Shown in pieces: positions 54,026 to 64,000 of a stretch of 64,000 nt of DNA. Made by a program: the position numbers and the translations under genes. The notes below the pieces were generated by a model that was not told where the DNA came from, ran no database searches, and saw only the letters and a list, made by a program, of their open reading frames with translations. Numbering within the stretch: the first letter of the stretch is position 1; the number at the start of each line of letters is the position of its first letter. Source of the DNA: Thiocapsa bogorovii (lineage in GTDB: Bacteria > Pseudomonadota > Gammaproteobacteria > Chromatiales > Chromatiaceae); contig NZ_CP089309.1 of NCBI RefSeq assembly GCF_021228795.1, positions 434,001 through 498,000 of the forward strand, read 5' to 3'.

Positions 54026-54478
54026 ATGTACTGGCTCGTCGCCCTCATGACCTTTGCCGTCCTCGGCCTCATCCTGCTCGGACTCATGCTCGAATTTCGA
54101 CCGAACCTCGCTACCCGGGCCCGGCCTTGGTACAAACCGGCGATGGCGACCCAGCTGGTGGTCTTCGTCGGCGCACAGCTCGGCTTGCTGGTGTTCGGTA
54201 TCAGCGACGCGTTTGCCGTGGAGCCGGGCATGGAGGGCGTTGCCGCAGCGGGTGAGTTATCCGTCGGCATGGGCCTGGCCATCATCGGTGCCGGCATCCC
54301 CACCGCGCTTTCGACCATCGGTGCCGGTATTGCCGTCGGACCGATCGGCGCCGCGTCGCTCGCCGCCATCACCGAAAAGCCCGAGAACCTCGGCCGCACC
54401 CTCATCTATCTGGGCCTGGCCGAGGGTATCGCCATCTATGGGTTGGTCATCTCGATCCTGTTGCTCAACCGGATCTGA
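54026..54478 (+). CDS. ntpK: V-type ATPase proteolipid subunit K (operon 2)
   Basis: The 150-residue protein has an extra N-terminal helix (YWLVALMTFAVLGLILLGL), a second hydrophobic segment and then the rotor hairpin ([39 protein letters not shown]). The ion-binding glutamate is E133. Only one carboxylate per chain is present. The extra helix sets it apart from the operon 1 subunit. Confidence 0.9.
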   Translation: MYWLVALMTFAVLGLILLGLMLEFRPNLATRARPWYKPAMATQLVVFVGAQLGLLVFGISDAFAVEPGMEGVAAAGELSVGMGLAIIGAGIPTALSTIGAGIAVGPIGAASLAAITEKPENLGRTLIYLGLAEGIAIYGLVISILLLNRI

Positions 54479-54489
54479 GCAGGCTCGGC

Positions 54490-54852
54490 GTGGACGCGCA
54501 GCAGACCTACGATTACGAACGGCCCACCCGGATGGTTTTTTTGGGCGAGGATCGGCTTTCGGACGGCTTTCGACTCATCGGCTTCGAGACCCATCCCAAT
54601 CCCGATCCGGAGCTCGTCGACCGAACCATCCGGGAGCTCCTGCGCGGACGGGAGAAGGCCTTCGTGGTCGTCGACGATGCCGTCATGCAGCAGGACATCC
54701 CAAGCCTCAAGCGTGTGCGCCGTGAGGGAGGCCGCATCGTCGTGATCGCGGTGCCGCCGCTCGGCGAGCAGCCGCAGCTGGGTAGCGATGTGGCGCGACG
54801 CCTGGCGGCCCTGTTCGGCAACGCCGTGGTAAACGCCAAGGCAGAGCCGTGA
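54490..54852 (+). CDS. V-type ATPase subunit F (operon 2)
   Basis: The 120-residue protein has RMVFLGEDRLSDGFRLIGFE and KAFVVVDDAVMQ, the alternating strands and helices of subunit F. It starts with GTG 54490, 12 bases after the K gene. An inverted-repeat element follows it. Confidence 0.8.
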   Translation: MDAQQTYDYERPTRMVFLGEDRLSDGFRLIGFETHPNPDPELVDRTIRELLRGREKAFVVVDDAVMQQDIPSLKRVRREGGRIVVIAVPPLGEQPQLGSDVARRLAALFGNAVVNAKAEP

Positions 54853-54923
54853 GCCGCCGGGTCTCGCAAGTCGGCGGGTGCGCCCGTGAAGACCTTGGTT
54901 GTCATCGAACAGTATTCATTCAC

Positions 54924-55011
54924 TTAAATCGCGTCTGAACCGTCGCGCCCTGGTGTCCACAAGGCAGCAGCAAGCGACAAAACGATGTTTTTCGCTCCGG
55001 ACGCGATTTAA
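54924..55011. repeat. inverted-repeat element 2 in V-ATPase spacer (F/E)
   Basis: Perfect 12-base arms (TTAAATCGCGTC at 54924-54935 and complement at 55000-55011) bound 88 bp. The right arm ends 13 bases before the subunit E start. Confidence 0.8.
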
Positions 55012-55023
55012 CGAGGGTCGATC

Positions 55024-55665
55024 GTGAATCAAGTACAAGAGCTTGAGCAGGCCATTCTGGCCCGCGCGGAACGGCTGGCCGGGGAGTATCGCGATCGCGC
55101 CAACCGCAGCCGCGACAACATCCTGCGCGAGGCCGCGGAACGGCTGCGCATGCGCGAGAGCCGCGAGGAGAGCATCGCCAAGACGCTCGCGGACCGGACC
55201 TTCCGCCAGCACGTGCAGGCCAGCGAGCTGAAGATGCAGACGCACCTGGACCGCATGCGCTGGAACCTCGTGCAGGATGTCGAACGCGCCCTCGCCGGAC
55301 GCATGAAGTCGTTCAGCGAAGACCTTCAGCGCTACGACCCCTGGCTGGACGGCCTGATCGCGCGCGCAACCAACCTGATCGAGGAAAACGCTCTGATTAT
55401 CTCCGCGAATGCGCGCGATCAGAAACGCCTGGCCGAGCGCTGGGACGCCATCCTCGAGACCCTGCCGAGCCACAAGAGCGCGACGCTCTCCAAAGAGCCG
55501 ATCGAAACCCTCGGCGGGGTGCTCGTCACCAGCCGCGACCAGCGCATCCGCGTCGACAACACCTACGAGGGCCGACTCGAGCGTCTGCGTCCCGCCGTCC
55601 AACAGGTCATCCTCGAACGGCTGTTGCCGAGCGGGTTCGACACCGGCAACCTATTCAGCGGATGA
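55024..55665 (+). CDS. ntpE: V-type ATPase subunit E (operon 2)
   Basis: The 213-residue peripheral-stalk subunit has an N-terminal helix rich in charges (AILARAERLAGEYRDRANRS) and a C-terminal domain with TLGGVLVTSRDQRIRVDNTY and LERLRPAVQQVILERLLP. The latter GG...D.T motif is diagnostic for subunit E. It is followed by subunit A after four bases. Confidence 0.88.
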   Translation: MNQVQELEQAILARAERLAGEYRDRANRSRDNILREAAERLRMRESREESIAKTLADRTFRQHVQASELKMQTHLDRMRWNLVQDVERALAGRMKSFSEDLQRYDPWLDGLIARATNLIEENALIISANARDQKRLAERWDAILETLPSHKSATLSKEPIETLGGVLVTSRDQRIRVDNTYEGRLERLRPAVQQVILERLLPSGFDTGNLFSG

Positions 55666-55669
55666 GGCC

Positions 55670-57463
<1,794 letters not shown>

Positions 57464-57466
<3 letters not shown>

Positions 57467-57546
57467 ACCGCGTCCGGAGGGGGATGGGGCGTTTCCGGGC
57501 GAGCTTAAACTTGTCCCAAACAATGGCGACGGTAGGACGCGGTTCA
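57464..57546. repeat. inverted-repeat element 3 in V-ATPase spacer (A/B)
   Basis: Perfect 12-base arms (TGAACCGCGTCC at 57464-57475 and complement at 57535-57546) bound 83 bp. The first three bases are the TGA stop of subunit A. Confidence 0.8.
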
Positions 57547-57569
57547 GGAAAGTAAACATTTTAAGAGAC

Positions 57570-57656
57570 TTGAACCGCGTCTGCGCCAGCGGTCGTGGGC
57601 TGAGACGACATCGGATCAACATGAAAAAAATGCATATCATGCGGGACGCGGTTCAA
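57570..57656. repeat. inverted-repeat element 4 in V-ATPase spacer (A/B)
   Basis: Perfect 12-base arms (TTGAACCGCGTC at 57570-57581 and complement at 57645-57656) bound 87 bp. The last base is the A of the subunit B start codon. It lies 23 bases after element 3, in the same orientation. Confidence 0.8.
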
Positions 57657-59035
57657 TGAGCATCAAAGAATATCGCACCGCAATCGAGGCCCGCGGCGGA
57701 CTGCTGGTCGTGAAGGACACCGCCGGAATCGCCTTCGGCGATCGCGTGCAGATCAAGGACCACGCGGGCAACACCCGCAACGGCCAGGTCATCCGCAGCG
57801 CCGACAACGAGGTCTTGATCCTGGTCTTCGAAGGCACCGACGATCTGGACCTGGAGAACACCTGGGTACGCTTCCTCGACGAGCCGGTCGAGATCGCACT
57901 CTCGCCCGAGATCCTCGGCCGCGAGTTCAACGGGCTCGGCGAGCCGCGCGACGGTCGCCCGCCGGTGCTCTCCAACATCCGGCGGCCGGTCGGCGGATCG
58001 GCCATCAACCCTGCCGCCCGCACCTATCCGCGCGAGTTCATCCAGACGGGAATCTCCACCATCGACGGGCTGAACAGCCTGGTGCGCGGTCAGAAGCTGC
58101 CGATCTTCTCGGGGTCGGGTCTGCCGCACAATCGGCTCGCCGCCCAGATCGGACGCCAGGCCAAGCTGGTCGACCAGGAGTCGAGCTTCTCGGTCGTCTT
58201 CGCGGCGATGGGTGTGTCCTACGCGGACGCGAAGTTCTTCCGCGACGAGTTCGCCAGCTCCGGCGTACTGCGCAACGTCGTGATGTTCATCAACCTCGCC
58301 GACGACCCGCCGGTCGAGCGCCTCACGCTACCCCGCACCGCCCTGACCGCCGCCGAGTATCTGGCCTACGATCTGGATCGGCACGTCCTGGTCATCCTCA
58401 CGGACATGACCAACTACGCCGAGGCGTTGCGCGAGGTCGCAACCGCTAAGGGCGACGTTCCGGCCCGCAAGGGCTACCCGGGTTATCTCTATTCGGACCT
58501 GGCCGAGATCTACGAGCGCTGCGGACGCATCCACCAGCGTCACGGCTCCATCACCATGATGCCCGTAGTCTCCATGCCCTCGGACGACATCACGCACCCG
58601 ATCCCGGACCTCACCGGTTACATCACCGAGGGGCAGATCGTGCTCTCGCGCGAGCTACACAACCAGGGCATCTATCCGCCCGTGCACATCTCGCCGAGCC
58701 TCTCCCGTCTGATGAAGGACGGCATCGGCAAGGACGACACCCGCGAGGACCATCCCCGCGTCGCCGGCCAGATCTACGCCCTTTACGCCCGCGCCCAAGA
58801 GACCCGCAACCTCGCCTCCATCATCGGTGCGGACGAGCTCTCCGAGCGCGACCGCCGCTATCTCACCTTCGCCGACGCCTTCGACGAACGCTTTGTCGGC
58901 CAAGGCGAATCCGAAGACCGCTCCATCGAGGCCACACTCAACCTCGCCTGGGAGCTGATGAGCATGTTCCCGCGCGACATGCTCACGCGCGTGAAGGAAA
59001 CGGACTTGGCGAAGTATTATCAGGGGACCGATTAA
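57656..59035 (+). CDS. ntpB: V-type ATPase subunit B (operon 2)
   Basis: The 459-residue non-catalytic subunit has [39 protein letters not shown] and TDMTNYAEALREV. It ends operon 2: no subunit D gene follows, and the next genes are on the other strand. Its start codon touches inverted-repeat element 4. Confidence 0.95.
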   Translation: MSIKEYRTAIEARGGLLVVKDTAGIAFGDRVQIKDHAGNTRNGQVIRSADNEVLILVFEGTDDLDLENTWVRFLDEPVEIALSPEILGREFNGLGEPRDGRPPVLSNIRRPVGGSAINPAARTYPREFIQTGISTIDGLNSLVRGQKLPIFSGSGLPHNRLAAQIGRQAKLVDQESSFSVVFAAMGVSYADAKFFRDEFASSGVLRNVVMFINLADDPPVERLTLPRTALTAAEYLAYDLDRHVLVILTDMTNYAEALREVATAKGDVPARKGYPGYLYSDLAEIYERCGRIHQRHGSITMMPVVSMPSDDITHPIPDLTGYITEGQIVLSRELHNQGIYPPVHISPSLSRLMKDGIGKDDTREDHPRVAGQIYALYARAQETRNLASIIGADELSERDRRYLTFADAFDERFVGQGESEDRSIEATLNLAWELMSMFPRDMLTRVKETDLAKYYQGTD

Positions 59036-59080
59036 AGCGACGCGGAAGCGGATTCAGAAACCTCAACCGAGCTTCGACTC

Positions 59081-59449
59081 TTACAGGCAGCAGCCCAGGA
59101 TCAACGCCTTCAGATCTGCAATGCTCGAGCAGCCGTTCAGGGCCAGCGCGTCCAGGCAGAGCTTCGGCCCCTCGTCCGTCACGCGGAACACCGCCGGAAG
59201 CGTGGCCGCGAGGCCCGGTTCGCGTTTGTGGAACTCATCGCGGTGCAGAAACTCGCACTCTGCGTCGATGGATGAGACGAACTCTCGCCATTCGGCCTTT
59301 TCGCTCAGAAGGCCGTATGTGATGGCACACAGCCGGCAAGCGTAGGTCTCGGGCGAGAAGATTTTGTGGCCGATGTCGGCCATGGCATTGAAGAGTCCGC
59401 TGTCGGCGTTGTAGACGAACAGCAGTCGAACGCGGCTTGTCTTAGTCAC
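59081..59449 (-). CDS. conserved hypothetical protein with cysteine pair
   Basis: The 122-residue protein starts RVRLLFVYNADSGLFNAMAD and has FSPETYACRLCAITYGLLSE with a C-x2-C pair, and two cysteines at the end (LILGCCL). I do not know its function. It overlaps the sterol-desaturase-like gene by eight bases and is the last gene of that minus-strand operon. A metal- or thiol-linked role is a guess. Confidence 0.6.
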   Translation of the reverse strand: MTKTSRVRLLFVYNADSGLFNAMADIGHKIFSPETYACRLCAITYGLLSEKAEWREFVSSIDAECEFLHRDEFHKREPGLAATLPAVFRVTDEGPKLCLDALALNGCSSIADLKALILGCCL

Positions 59450-60218
59450 GCGGCTTCTCGCGCAGCGGCAGCATCAGGAGCTGAAGCGGCGTCTGAAACT
59501 GCGGGCCGTCGAAATAGCCGATTCCGAAGCGGATCCGGGCAAGGTCGTCGCGCAGTCGGAAGCTCCCGAGGAGTCGATCCCAGAAGGAGAAGATGGTCCC
59601 GTAGTTGGAGTTGGTCTCGGCGATGATCTGCGAATGATGGACACGGTGCATCGAGGGCGGCACGACCAGGATGCGCAGTCGCCGATCCCAGGCCTCGGGC
59701 AGGCGGATGTTGCTGTGATGCAGGAGAATGACAACGACCATCAGTGATTTGTAGAGGATCAAGGTCCCGAGACCGAGTCCGAGCCCGAGGATCACGGCGG
59801 CATTCAGGAGGGTCGAAAGGGCGATCTCGCCGGGATGAAAGCGAAACGCGGTCGTCGAGTCCATCCGCGGGTCGGTGTGATGGACACGGTGGAGCCGCCA
59901 CAGCAGCGGGATCTCGTGGTTGGCGCGGTGCCAAACATACATCCAAAGATCGAACAGCAAGAGGCCCGCAACCACCGCGATCGGGGCCGGCACCTCGATC
60001 GCGTTCAGGAGGCCCCAGTCGCGGGTCTGCGCGAGCACGATCGACATCATGATCAGTGGCGCCATCAAGGCACCGACGAGGCCGGTCATGAGGGCGAGGC
60101 CGATATTGCGAGCCGCGTGGGACCAGCGTCCGGTGGCCTGATCGTAGAAGGGGATCACGCCTTCCAGGGCAAACAGCGTCGCCAGAACCGCGAGAGCCAC
60201 CCACTGGTCGATGCTCAT
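59442..60218 (-). CDS. fatty acid hydroxylase/sterol desaturase-like membrane protein
   Basis: The 258-residue di-iron enzyme has histidine boxes HRANHEI, HRVHHTDP, LLHHSN and HRVHHSQ among four or five hydrophobic segments. Family members hydroxylate or desaturate lipids using O2. The ATG at 60218 overlaps the upstream glycosyltransferase stop (ATGA); the longer open frame is a shadow. The lipid substrate is unknown. Confidence 0.85.
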   Translation of the reverse strand: MSIDQWVALAVLATLFALEGVIPFYDQATGRWSHAARNIGLALMTGLVGALMAPLIMMSIVLAQTRDWGLLNAIEVPAPIAVVAGLLLFDLWMYVWHRANHEIPLLWRLHRVHHTDPRMDSTTAFRFHPGEIALSTLLNAAVILGLGLGLGTLILYKSLMVVVILLHHSNIRLPEAWDRRLRILVVPPSMHRVHHSQIIAETNSNYGTIFSFWDRLLGSFRLRDDLARIRFGIGYFDGPQFQTPLQLLMLPLREKPRD

Positions 60219-60928
60219 CCTCGATCTCGCTCGTAGAGCTCGGCGAGCCGCGTCGGGGCTGCGCCGAGCAGATATCTCAGGATAAGCCCCGCATTCATAA
60301 GCTGCTGGCGGACCATGCCGTTGCGACGAAAGCGCACGGCGGAGGTCGTCACCACACCGGGAAGCTTGAGAACGCGCGCGCGGCGTCGGGCGCGACGGAG
60401 CAACTCGACATCCTCGAACAGGGGCCACTGGGGAAAACCACCGAGATGGTCGAAGGCGCGTCGCCGGATCAGGATCCCCTGGTCGCCGAAGCTGGTGAGG
60501 ACCGAGTCGAACCGCGAGAACCAGCCGTAAACGCCGAGCAGCCAGTGGGCGTCGTCGAAGCGCAGCCGAAAACAGGCCAGCTCGACCTGGTCCGAAGCGA
60601 AGGCGGACTGCGTCAGCGCGGCGGCTTGCCGCGGCAGGATACTGTCGTCATGAAGAAAAAGCAGAAGATCGCCCCGGGCCACGGAAGCGCCGGCATTGCA
60701 TTGCGGACCGCGCCCCCGGGTTGCGGAAAGGACGTGTGTCGCTCCTTCGATCGGGCCCGGCAGACCTAGCGGATCTGACTGCTCGACAGGTTGAACAGAG
60801 TCGGCTCCCGCAGAGGCCACGACAACAATGATCTCGGCGCCTGGGAGGGAGCGTCGACAGGCATCGAGACAGGGCTTGAGATGAGGACCGACGCGCCTGG
60901 TCGGGATGACGATCGAGAGGCTTAGCAT
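60215..60928 (-). CDS. GT2 glycosyltransferase, TIGR04283 type
   Basis: The GT-A protein has LSIVIPTRRVGPHLKPCL, a long ATRGRGPQCNAGA segment, LLLFLHDDSILP and FPQWPLFEDVELLRRAR. These are marks of the TIGR04283 subgroup, often near rSAM or arsenosugar-like genes. It leads the operon with the desaturase-like gene. The product is not known. Confidence 0.8.
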   Translation of the reverse strand: MLSLSIVIPTRRVGPHLKPCLDACRRSLPGAEIIVVVASAGADSVQPVEQSDPLGLPGPIEGATHVLSATRGRGPQCNAGASVARGDLLLFLHDDSILPRQAAALTQSAFASDQVELACFRLRFDDAHWLLGVYGWFSRFDSVLTSFGDQGILIRRRAFDHLGGFPQWPLFEDVELLRRARRRARVLKLPGVVTTSAVRFRRNGMVRQQLMNAGLILRYLLGAAPTRLAELYERDRG

Positions 60929-61009
60929 ACTGTGGACTGCGTCGGCGCACCTTTAGCGGGGATAGCATGGATCTGGCCCGCCCGACGCCGAAATCAACCC
61001 GTGCGGCCG

Positions 61010-61651
61010 TCAAGGAAACCCGAGCAGCTTGTGGGTCTGGATGCTCAGACGCCAGCGCGGCCTGGCTTGGCAGTAGGAAATCGCCTGGCGGGTATGCTCT
61101 TGCAGGTGCAGGCCATCCATGGGCTGAAGGAAGAAGTGATCGAACGCGAGGTGTTCGAGATCGTCCGGCGAGAGGCCGGGCTGGGGGAAGACGAGCTTGA
61201 GTTCCGAACCGTTCTGCTGGAGCAGATCGGCGCCGGCCTTCGGGCTGACGCAGACCCAGTCGATGCCGTCCGGAACGTGCCGTGTACCATTGGTCTCGAC
61301 GGCGATCTCGAAACCCACAGCATGCAGCGCGTTGATCAAGGCAACGTCGAGTTGGAGCAGCGGCTCGCCTCCGGTCAGCACCACGAAGGGCCGACCACCA
61401 GCGCCGGCGTGCTCGGACCAGGTTGCTCCGATCCGTCCGACCAGGGTCTCGGGGTCTCCGAACAGTCCCCCGCCTGCGCCGTCGGTGCCGCGAAAATCGG
61501 TATCGCAGAATCGGCAGACCGCCGTCGCACGATCTTGCTCGCGTCCGGACCAGAGGTTGCAGCCTGCAAATCGGCAGAACACCGCCGCTCGTCCCGCCTG
61601 CGCGCCCTCGCCCTGCAGAGTGTAGAAGATCTCCTTGACGCTGTAGCTCAT
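61010..61651 (-). CDS. queE: 7-carboxy-7-deazaguanine synthase QueE
   Basis: A radical-SAM enzyme of queuosine synthesis that contracts the ring of 6-carboxytetrahydropterin. It has FYTLQGEGAQAGRAAVFCRF and the cluster cysteines in FAGCNLW and CRFCDTDF (C-x14-C-x2-C, the long-spaced QueE type), plus VLTGGEPLLQLD. ATG 61651 overlaps the queD stop by four bases; the larger frame upstream is a shadow. Confidence 0.92.
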   Translation of the reverse strand: MSYSVKEIFYTLQGEGAQAGRAAVFCRFAGCNLWSGREQDRATAVCRFCDTDFRGTDGAGGGLFGDPETLVGRIGATWSEHAGAGGRPFVVLTGGEPLLQLDVALINALHAVGFEIAVETNGTRHVPDGIDWVCVSPKAGADLLQQNGSELKLVFPQPGLSPDDLEHLAFDHFFLQPMDGLHLQEHTRQAISYCQARPRWRLSIQTHKLLGFP

Positions 61652-62742
61652 AGCGGAAGCGCCGGCCCCAACGCGCCCCAACAGAGCACGGCGCCGCAGC
61701 CCGGGGTTTCGTGCAGGTCGATCCGATCCAATCGCGGTAACGTCGCGGTGACCTCTTCGCGGATCCAGAGCAGCAGGTTGGCCGGATCGGCTTGGCGCAG
61801 CCGCGGTAGCGCGTCGAGCCGTTGATGGTCGAGGCGGTCGTAGATCGGCTTGAATTGTCTCTTCACATCGCCGTAGTCGATCGTCCAGCCGAGCACCTCG
61901 TCCAGCGGGGCAGTCAGATGCAGGCGCATCAGATAGCTGTGGCCGTGTAGGCGGCGGCGCCGATCGTCCTCCGGCGCCTGCACCAACTGCAGGGCGCTCT
62001 CGAAGCGTTGCTCCTTCCAGATGCGATAGTGCACACCGTCGTAGTGACAGCCTGCGGTTGCCGTCTCGTAGACCGTCACAACGGACAACTGCGGAAAGAC
62101 CGGTTGGAGTCGCTCCCAGATCCAACACGCCAACATCTCGCTGGTCGGGTTCTCCAGGCCGGGGATCTCGTTCAGGCAAGCGTGGTCGAGCTCTGCGAAC
62201 AGAGGCCACCAGATGGCCTCGAGCCGATCGAAATCGATGCCCATGTCGCTTCCGGCAAGATCCTGATTGGCATGAAGGATCACCTCGAATCCGTGGCCGT
62301 GCATACGCCCGCACGGGTGACCCTCGGGCACATTCGGCAAGCGGTGGGCAGCCTCGAAACGAAAACGTCGCCAGACATGCGCCTGCTCGATGCCGTCCAG
62401 GTCGACACCCTGATCGCGGGTACTCTGGACACCGACCGAAACAACCCCGGGAACGACGAGATGCGCCCGCACCCAGCGTGCTAGATTCTCGTCGGTCGGA
62501 ATCGGCAGGTGTTCGTTGAGGTCGCTGTAATCGAGCGGGGCGATCGCTTTTGTAAGCGCCTGTGCGAGGGCGTCCGTCTCCCCACCGGGAAAGTGAGCCC
62601 AATCGATCGGGAGCTCCGCGCGCACCTTGGCGACGAAGCCGTGGCCGTGCAGACGGCGCGACCGATGTCCGGCAGGCAGGATGGAGACGCGCCGCGCGGC
62701 CTCGAAAGGGATTGCGGCGACGTGAAACAGCTGTTCACTCAT
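61648..62742 (-). CDS. queD: triple-domain QueD-like protein
   Basis: Three tandem 6-carboxytetrahydropterin synthase (PTPS) domains form this 364-residue protein; normal QueD is about 120. The middle domain keeps every active residue: H133 in FEAAH, C144, H148 and H150 in HGH, D186-H187 and E226. Domain 1 ([12 protein letters not shown]) lacks the first zinc His, the Cys and the Asp-His pair. Domain 3 (FESAL, LHGHSY, DH, HET) lacks the first His and the Cys. It overlaps queC and queE by four bases each. Confidence 0.88.
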   Translation of the reverse strand: MSEQLFHVAAIPFEAARRVSILPAGHRSRRLHGHGFVAKVRAELPIDWAHFPGGETDALAQALTKAIAPLDYSDLNEHLPIPTDENLARWVRAHLVVPGVVSVGVQSTRDQGVDLDGIEQAHVWRRFRFEAAHRLPNVPEGHPCGRMHGHGFEVILHANQDLAGSDMGIDFDRLEAIWWPLFAELDHACLNEIPGLENPTSEMLACWIWERLQPVFPQLSVVTVYETATAGCHYDGVHYRIWKEQRFESALQLVQAPEDDRRRRLHGHSYLMRLHLTAPLDEVLGWTIDYGDVKRQFKPIYDRLDHQRLDALPRLRQADPANLLLWIREEVTATLPRLDRIDLHETPGCGAVLCWGALGPALPL

Positions 62743-63440
62743 GGGACGACAAGACCGAACCGAAGGCTGAGAGGATCCGGGCAACCTGCATCCGCGAAGC
62801 CCTTGGCGCGAAGCAAGCAGGAATCACAGAGACCACAGGGACGACCGTCCGTTCCGGGATCGTAGCAACTACTGGTGAGGCCGTAATCGACACCGAGCGA
62901 CAGACCCCGGACAATAATCTCGGCCTTGGTCATCTGCATCAAAGGTGCGTGGATCTTGAGCCTTTGACGCCCTTCGACACCGGCGGCGGTCGCGAGATTA
63001 GCCATGTTCTCGAACGCCTCGATGAACGCCGGCCGACAGTCGGGATAACCGGAGTAATCCTGCACGTTCACGCCGATGAAGATGTCCTCGGATCCGAGGG
63101 TCTCCGCCCAGGCGAGCGCAAAGGACAAAAAGACGGTGTTGCGTGCCGGGACATAGGTGACCGGAATCCCCTCGCCGATCGCGCCAGCGGAACGTCCCTT
63201 GGGGACCGGGATGTCCGCCGTCAGCGCCGAGCCGCCGAAGCGCCGCAAATCAATATCGACGATCGCATGCTCCACGACGCCCAGCGCCTCCGCGACACGG
63301 GCAGCGGATTCGAGCTCGACGCCGTGGCGCTGGCCATACCGAAACGACAATGCATGGATCGCGAATCCTTCGGATTGCGCAATGGCCGATGCGGTTGCGG
63401 AGTCCAAACCTCCGCTCAAAAGAACGACCGCCGGTTTCAT
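62739..63440 (-). CDS. queC: 7-cyano-7-deazaguanine synthase QueC
   Basis: The 233-residue ATP-dependent enzyme converts carboxydeazaguanine to preQ0. It has the PP-loop [12 protein letters not shown], the substrate region [11 protein letters not shown] and the zinc site [17 protein letters not shown]. The ATG at 63440 is the family start. It is the first gene of the queC-queD-queE operon. Confidence 0.94.
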   Translation of the reverse strand: MKPAVVLLSGGLDSATASAIAQSEGFAIHALSFRYGQRHGVELESAARVAEALGVVEHAIVDIDLRRFGGSALTADIPVPKGRSAGAIGEGIPVTYVPARNTVFLSFALAWAETLGSEDIFIGVNVQDYSGYPDCRPAFIEAFENMANLATAAGVEGRQRLKIHAPLMQMTKAEIIVRGLSLGVDYGLTSSCYDPGTDGRPCGLCDSCLLRAKGFADAGCPDPLSLRFGLVVP

Positions 63441-63504
63441 GGTGCTGGAACGCGGAGCATCGCGGCAGGGCGCATCGGACCAGGTCCAAGCCGGCACTCG
63501 ACGC

Positions 63505-63879
63505 TCAGTTGCGTTCGCCCGTCGGTCGGACAATCGAGCGGATTCGGGCCAGCGCCGTGTCGCCGACATCGGAGAACTCGATCCCGAGCAACCAGCGCTC
63601 CTCGGACGTGCTCGGAGACACCCACGCCACGGAGCCCACAGCTTGGATGCCTTCCGGGATTTCCGGCGCCTCCATCTCGACCAACAGGCGAGAACGCACG
63701 GCGAACATGCGATCGGCCCAGACTTGCAGCCCGCCCTCGCTGATGTTCCGCCCGAGCACCGGGTGCATGCCCGGGGCACCGCCACCCGCATCGCTGCCGA
63801 GTTGCATCAGGCGGGCGTGGCAATCCCAGGTCACCCGCTCGTAGCTCCGTCGGTCCGCATCTGCTTCGCTGGCCGCCAT
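63505..63879 (-). CDS. PilZ-domain protein
   Basis: The protein has the c-di-GMP motifs RRSYERV (RxxxR) and [10 protein letters not shown] ((D/N)xSxxG) about 45 residues apart. At 124 residues it is a stand-alone PilZ. Both motifs are intact, so c-di-GMP binding is likely. It lies 64 bases upstream of queC on the same strand. ATG 63879 fits best, since the frame before it is not conserved-looking. Confidence 0.85.
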   Translation of the reverse strand: MAASEADADRRSYERVTWDCHARLMQLGSDAGGGAPGMHPVLGRNISEGGLQVWADRMFAVRSRLLVEMEAPEIPEGIQAVGSVAWVSPSTSEERWLLGIEFSDVGDTALARIRSIVRPTGERN

Positions 63880-64000
63880 AAACACCCCAAACGGTCTGAT
63901 TGATCGAAACGCCTCGCGGCACCCCGGCATCGCGGCAAGCGGGACGACGGTCGCGGGCAATGTGGCACGAATCGCTTTAACGCTGCGCGGTGCTAAGGAT
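63880..64000. other. right edge, no gene seen
   Basis: No gene is supported in the last 120 bases. They probably hold the promoter of the PilZ gene. Confidence 0.4.

Noticed and set aside
55409-55669. N-terminal extension of ATPase subunit A (operon 2)
   Set aside because: It is a shadow of subunit E; A subunits begin with the beta-barrel sequence after ATG 55670.
59036-59080. A hidden subunit D gene after ATPase operon 2
   Set aside because: Only 45 bases lie between subunit B and the end of the convergent gene, far too few.
61652-62602. N-terminal extension of the queE frame
   Set aside because: It overlaps queD in another phase; QueE proteins start at the FYTLQGEG region just after ATG 61651.

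Overview
The window looks like a chromosomal segment of a high-GC gammaproteobacterium. A purple sulfur bacterium or relative (Chromatiales) is my best guess. It rests on gene content: V-type ATPase operons, queuosine genes, Rpn-type nucleases with glutamine/lysine-rich coiled-coil tails, type IV pilins, and very many toxin-antitoxin (TA) modules. No rRNA, tRNA or CRISPR array was seen.

Bases 1-8.9 kb and 29-41.6 kb are accessory DNA in decay. They carry repeated, mostly broken copies of Rpn/PD-(D/E)XK nuclease genes, RAYT-type transposase pieces, and about eleven type II/VII TA modules. Several of these modules keep an antitoxin while the toxin is stopped, truncated or missing. Dispersed hairpin repeats lie among them. 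One DUF433 gene sits exactly inside an Rpn remnant.

Bases 8.9-29 kb form a surface-structure locus. It has a type IV pilin behind a sigma-54-like promoter, a TMTC-like GT-C membrane protein and an STT3/PglB-like oligosaccharyltransferase with a changed WWDYG motif. These are followed by a glycan cluster of GT2 and GT4 glycosyltransferases, two methyltransferases and a Wzx-type flippase. Two mobile elements have disrupted the cluster. A 3.46-kb DDE+ATPase transposon with a CCTGG target duplication splits the flippase. An IS4/IS701-like element sits in the last codons of a methyltransferase. A MntA/HepT toxin-antitoxin pair lies inside the locus.

Bases 41.6-59 kb hold two divergent V-type ATPase operons. 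The minus-strand operon encodes a complete set (G/H-like, C, I, K, F, E, A, B, D). The plus-strand operon encodes G/H-like, C, I, K, F, E, A and B but no D subunit. Four 83-89 bp elements with 12-13 bp perfect inverted ends sit in spacers of both operons, and some overlap start or stop codons.

Bases 59-64 kb are ordinary chromosome on the minus strand: a sterol-desaturase-like/TIGR04283 GT2 operon, a tightly overlapping queC-queD-queE operon in which QueD is a triple-domain fusion, and a PilZ protein.
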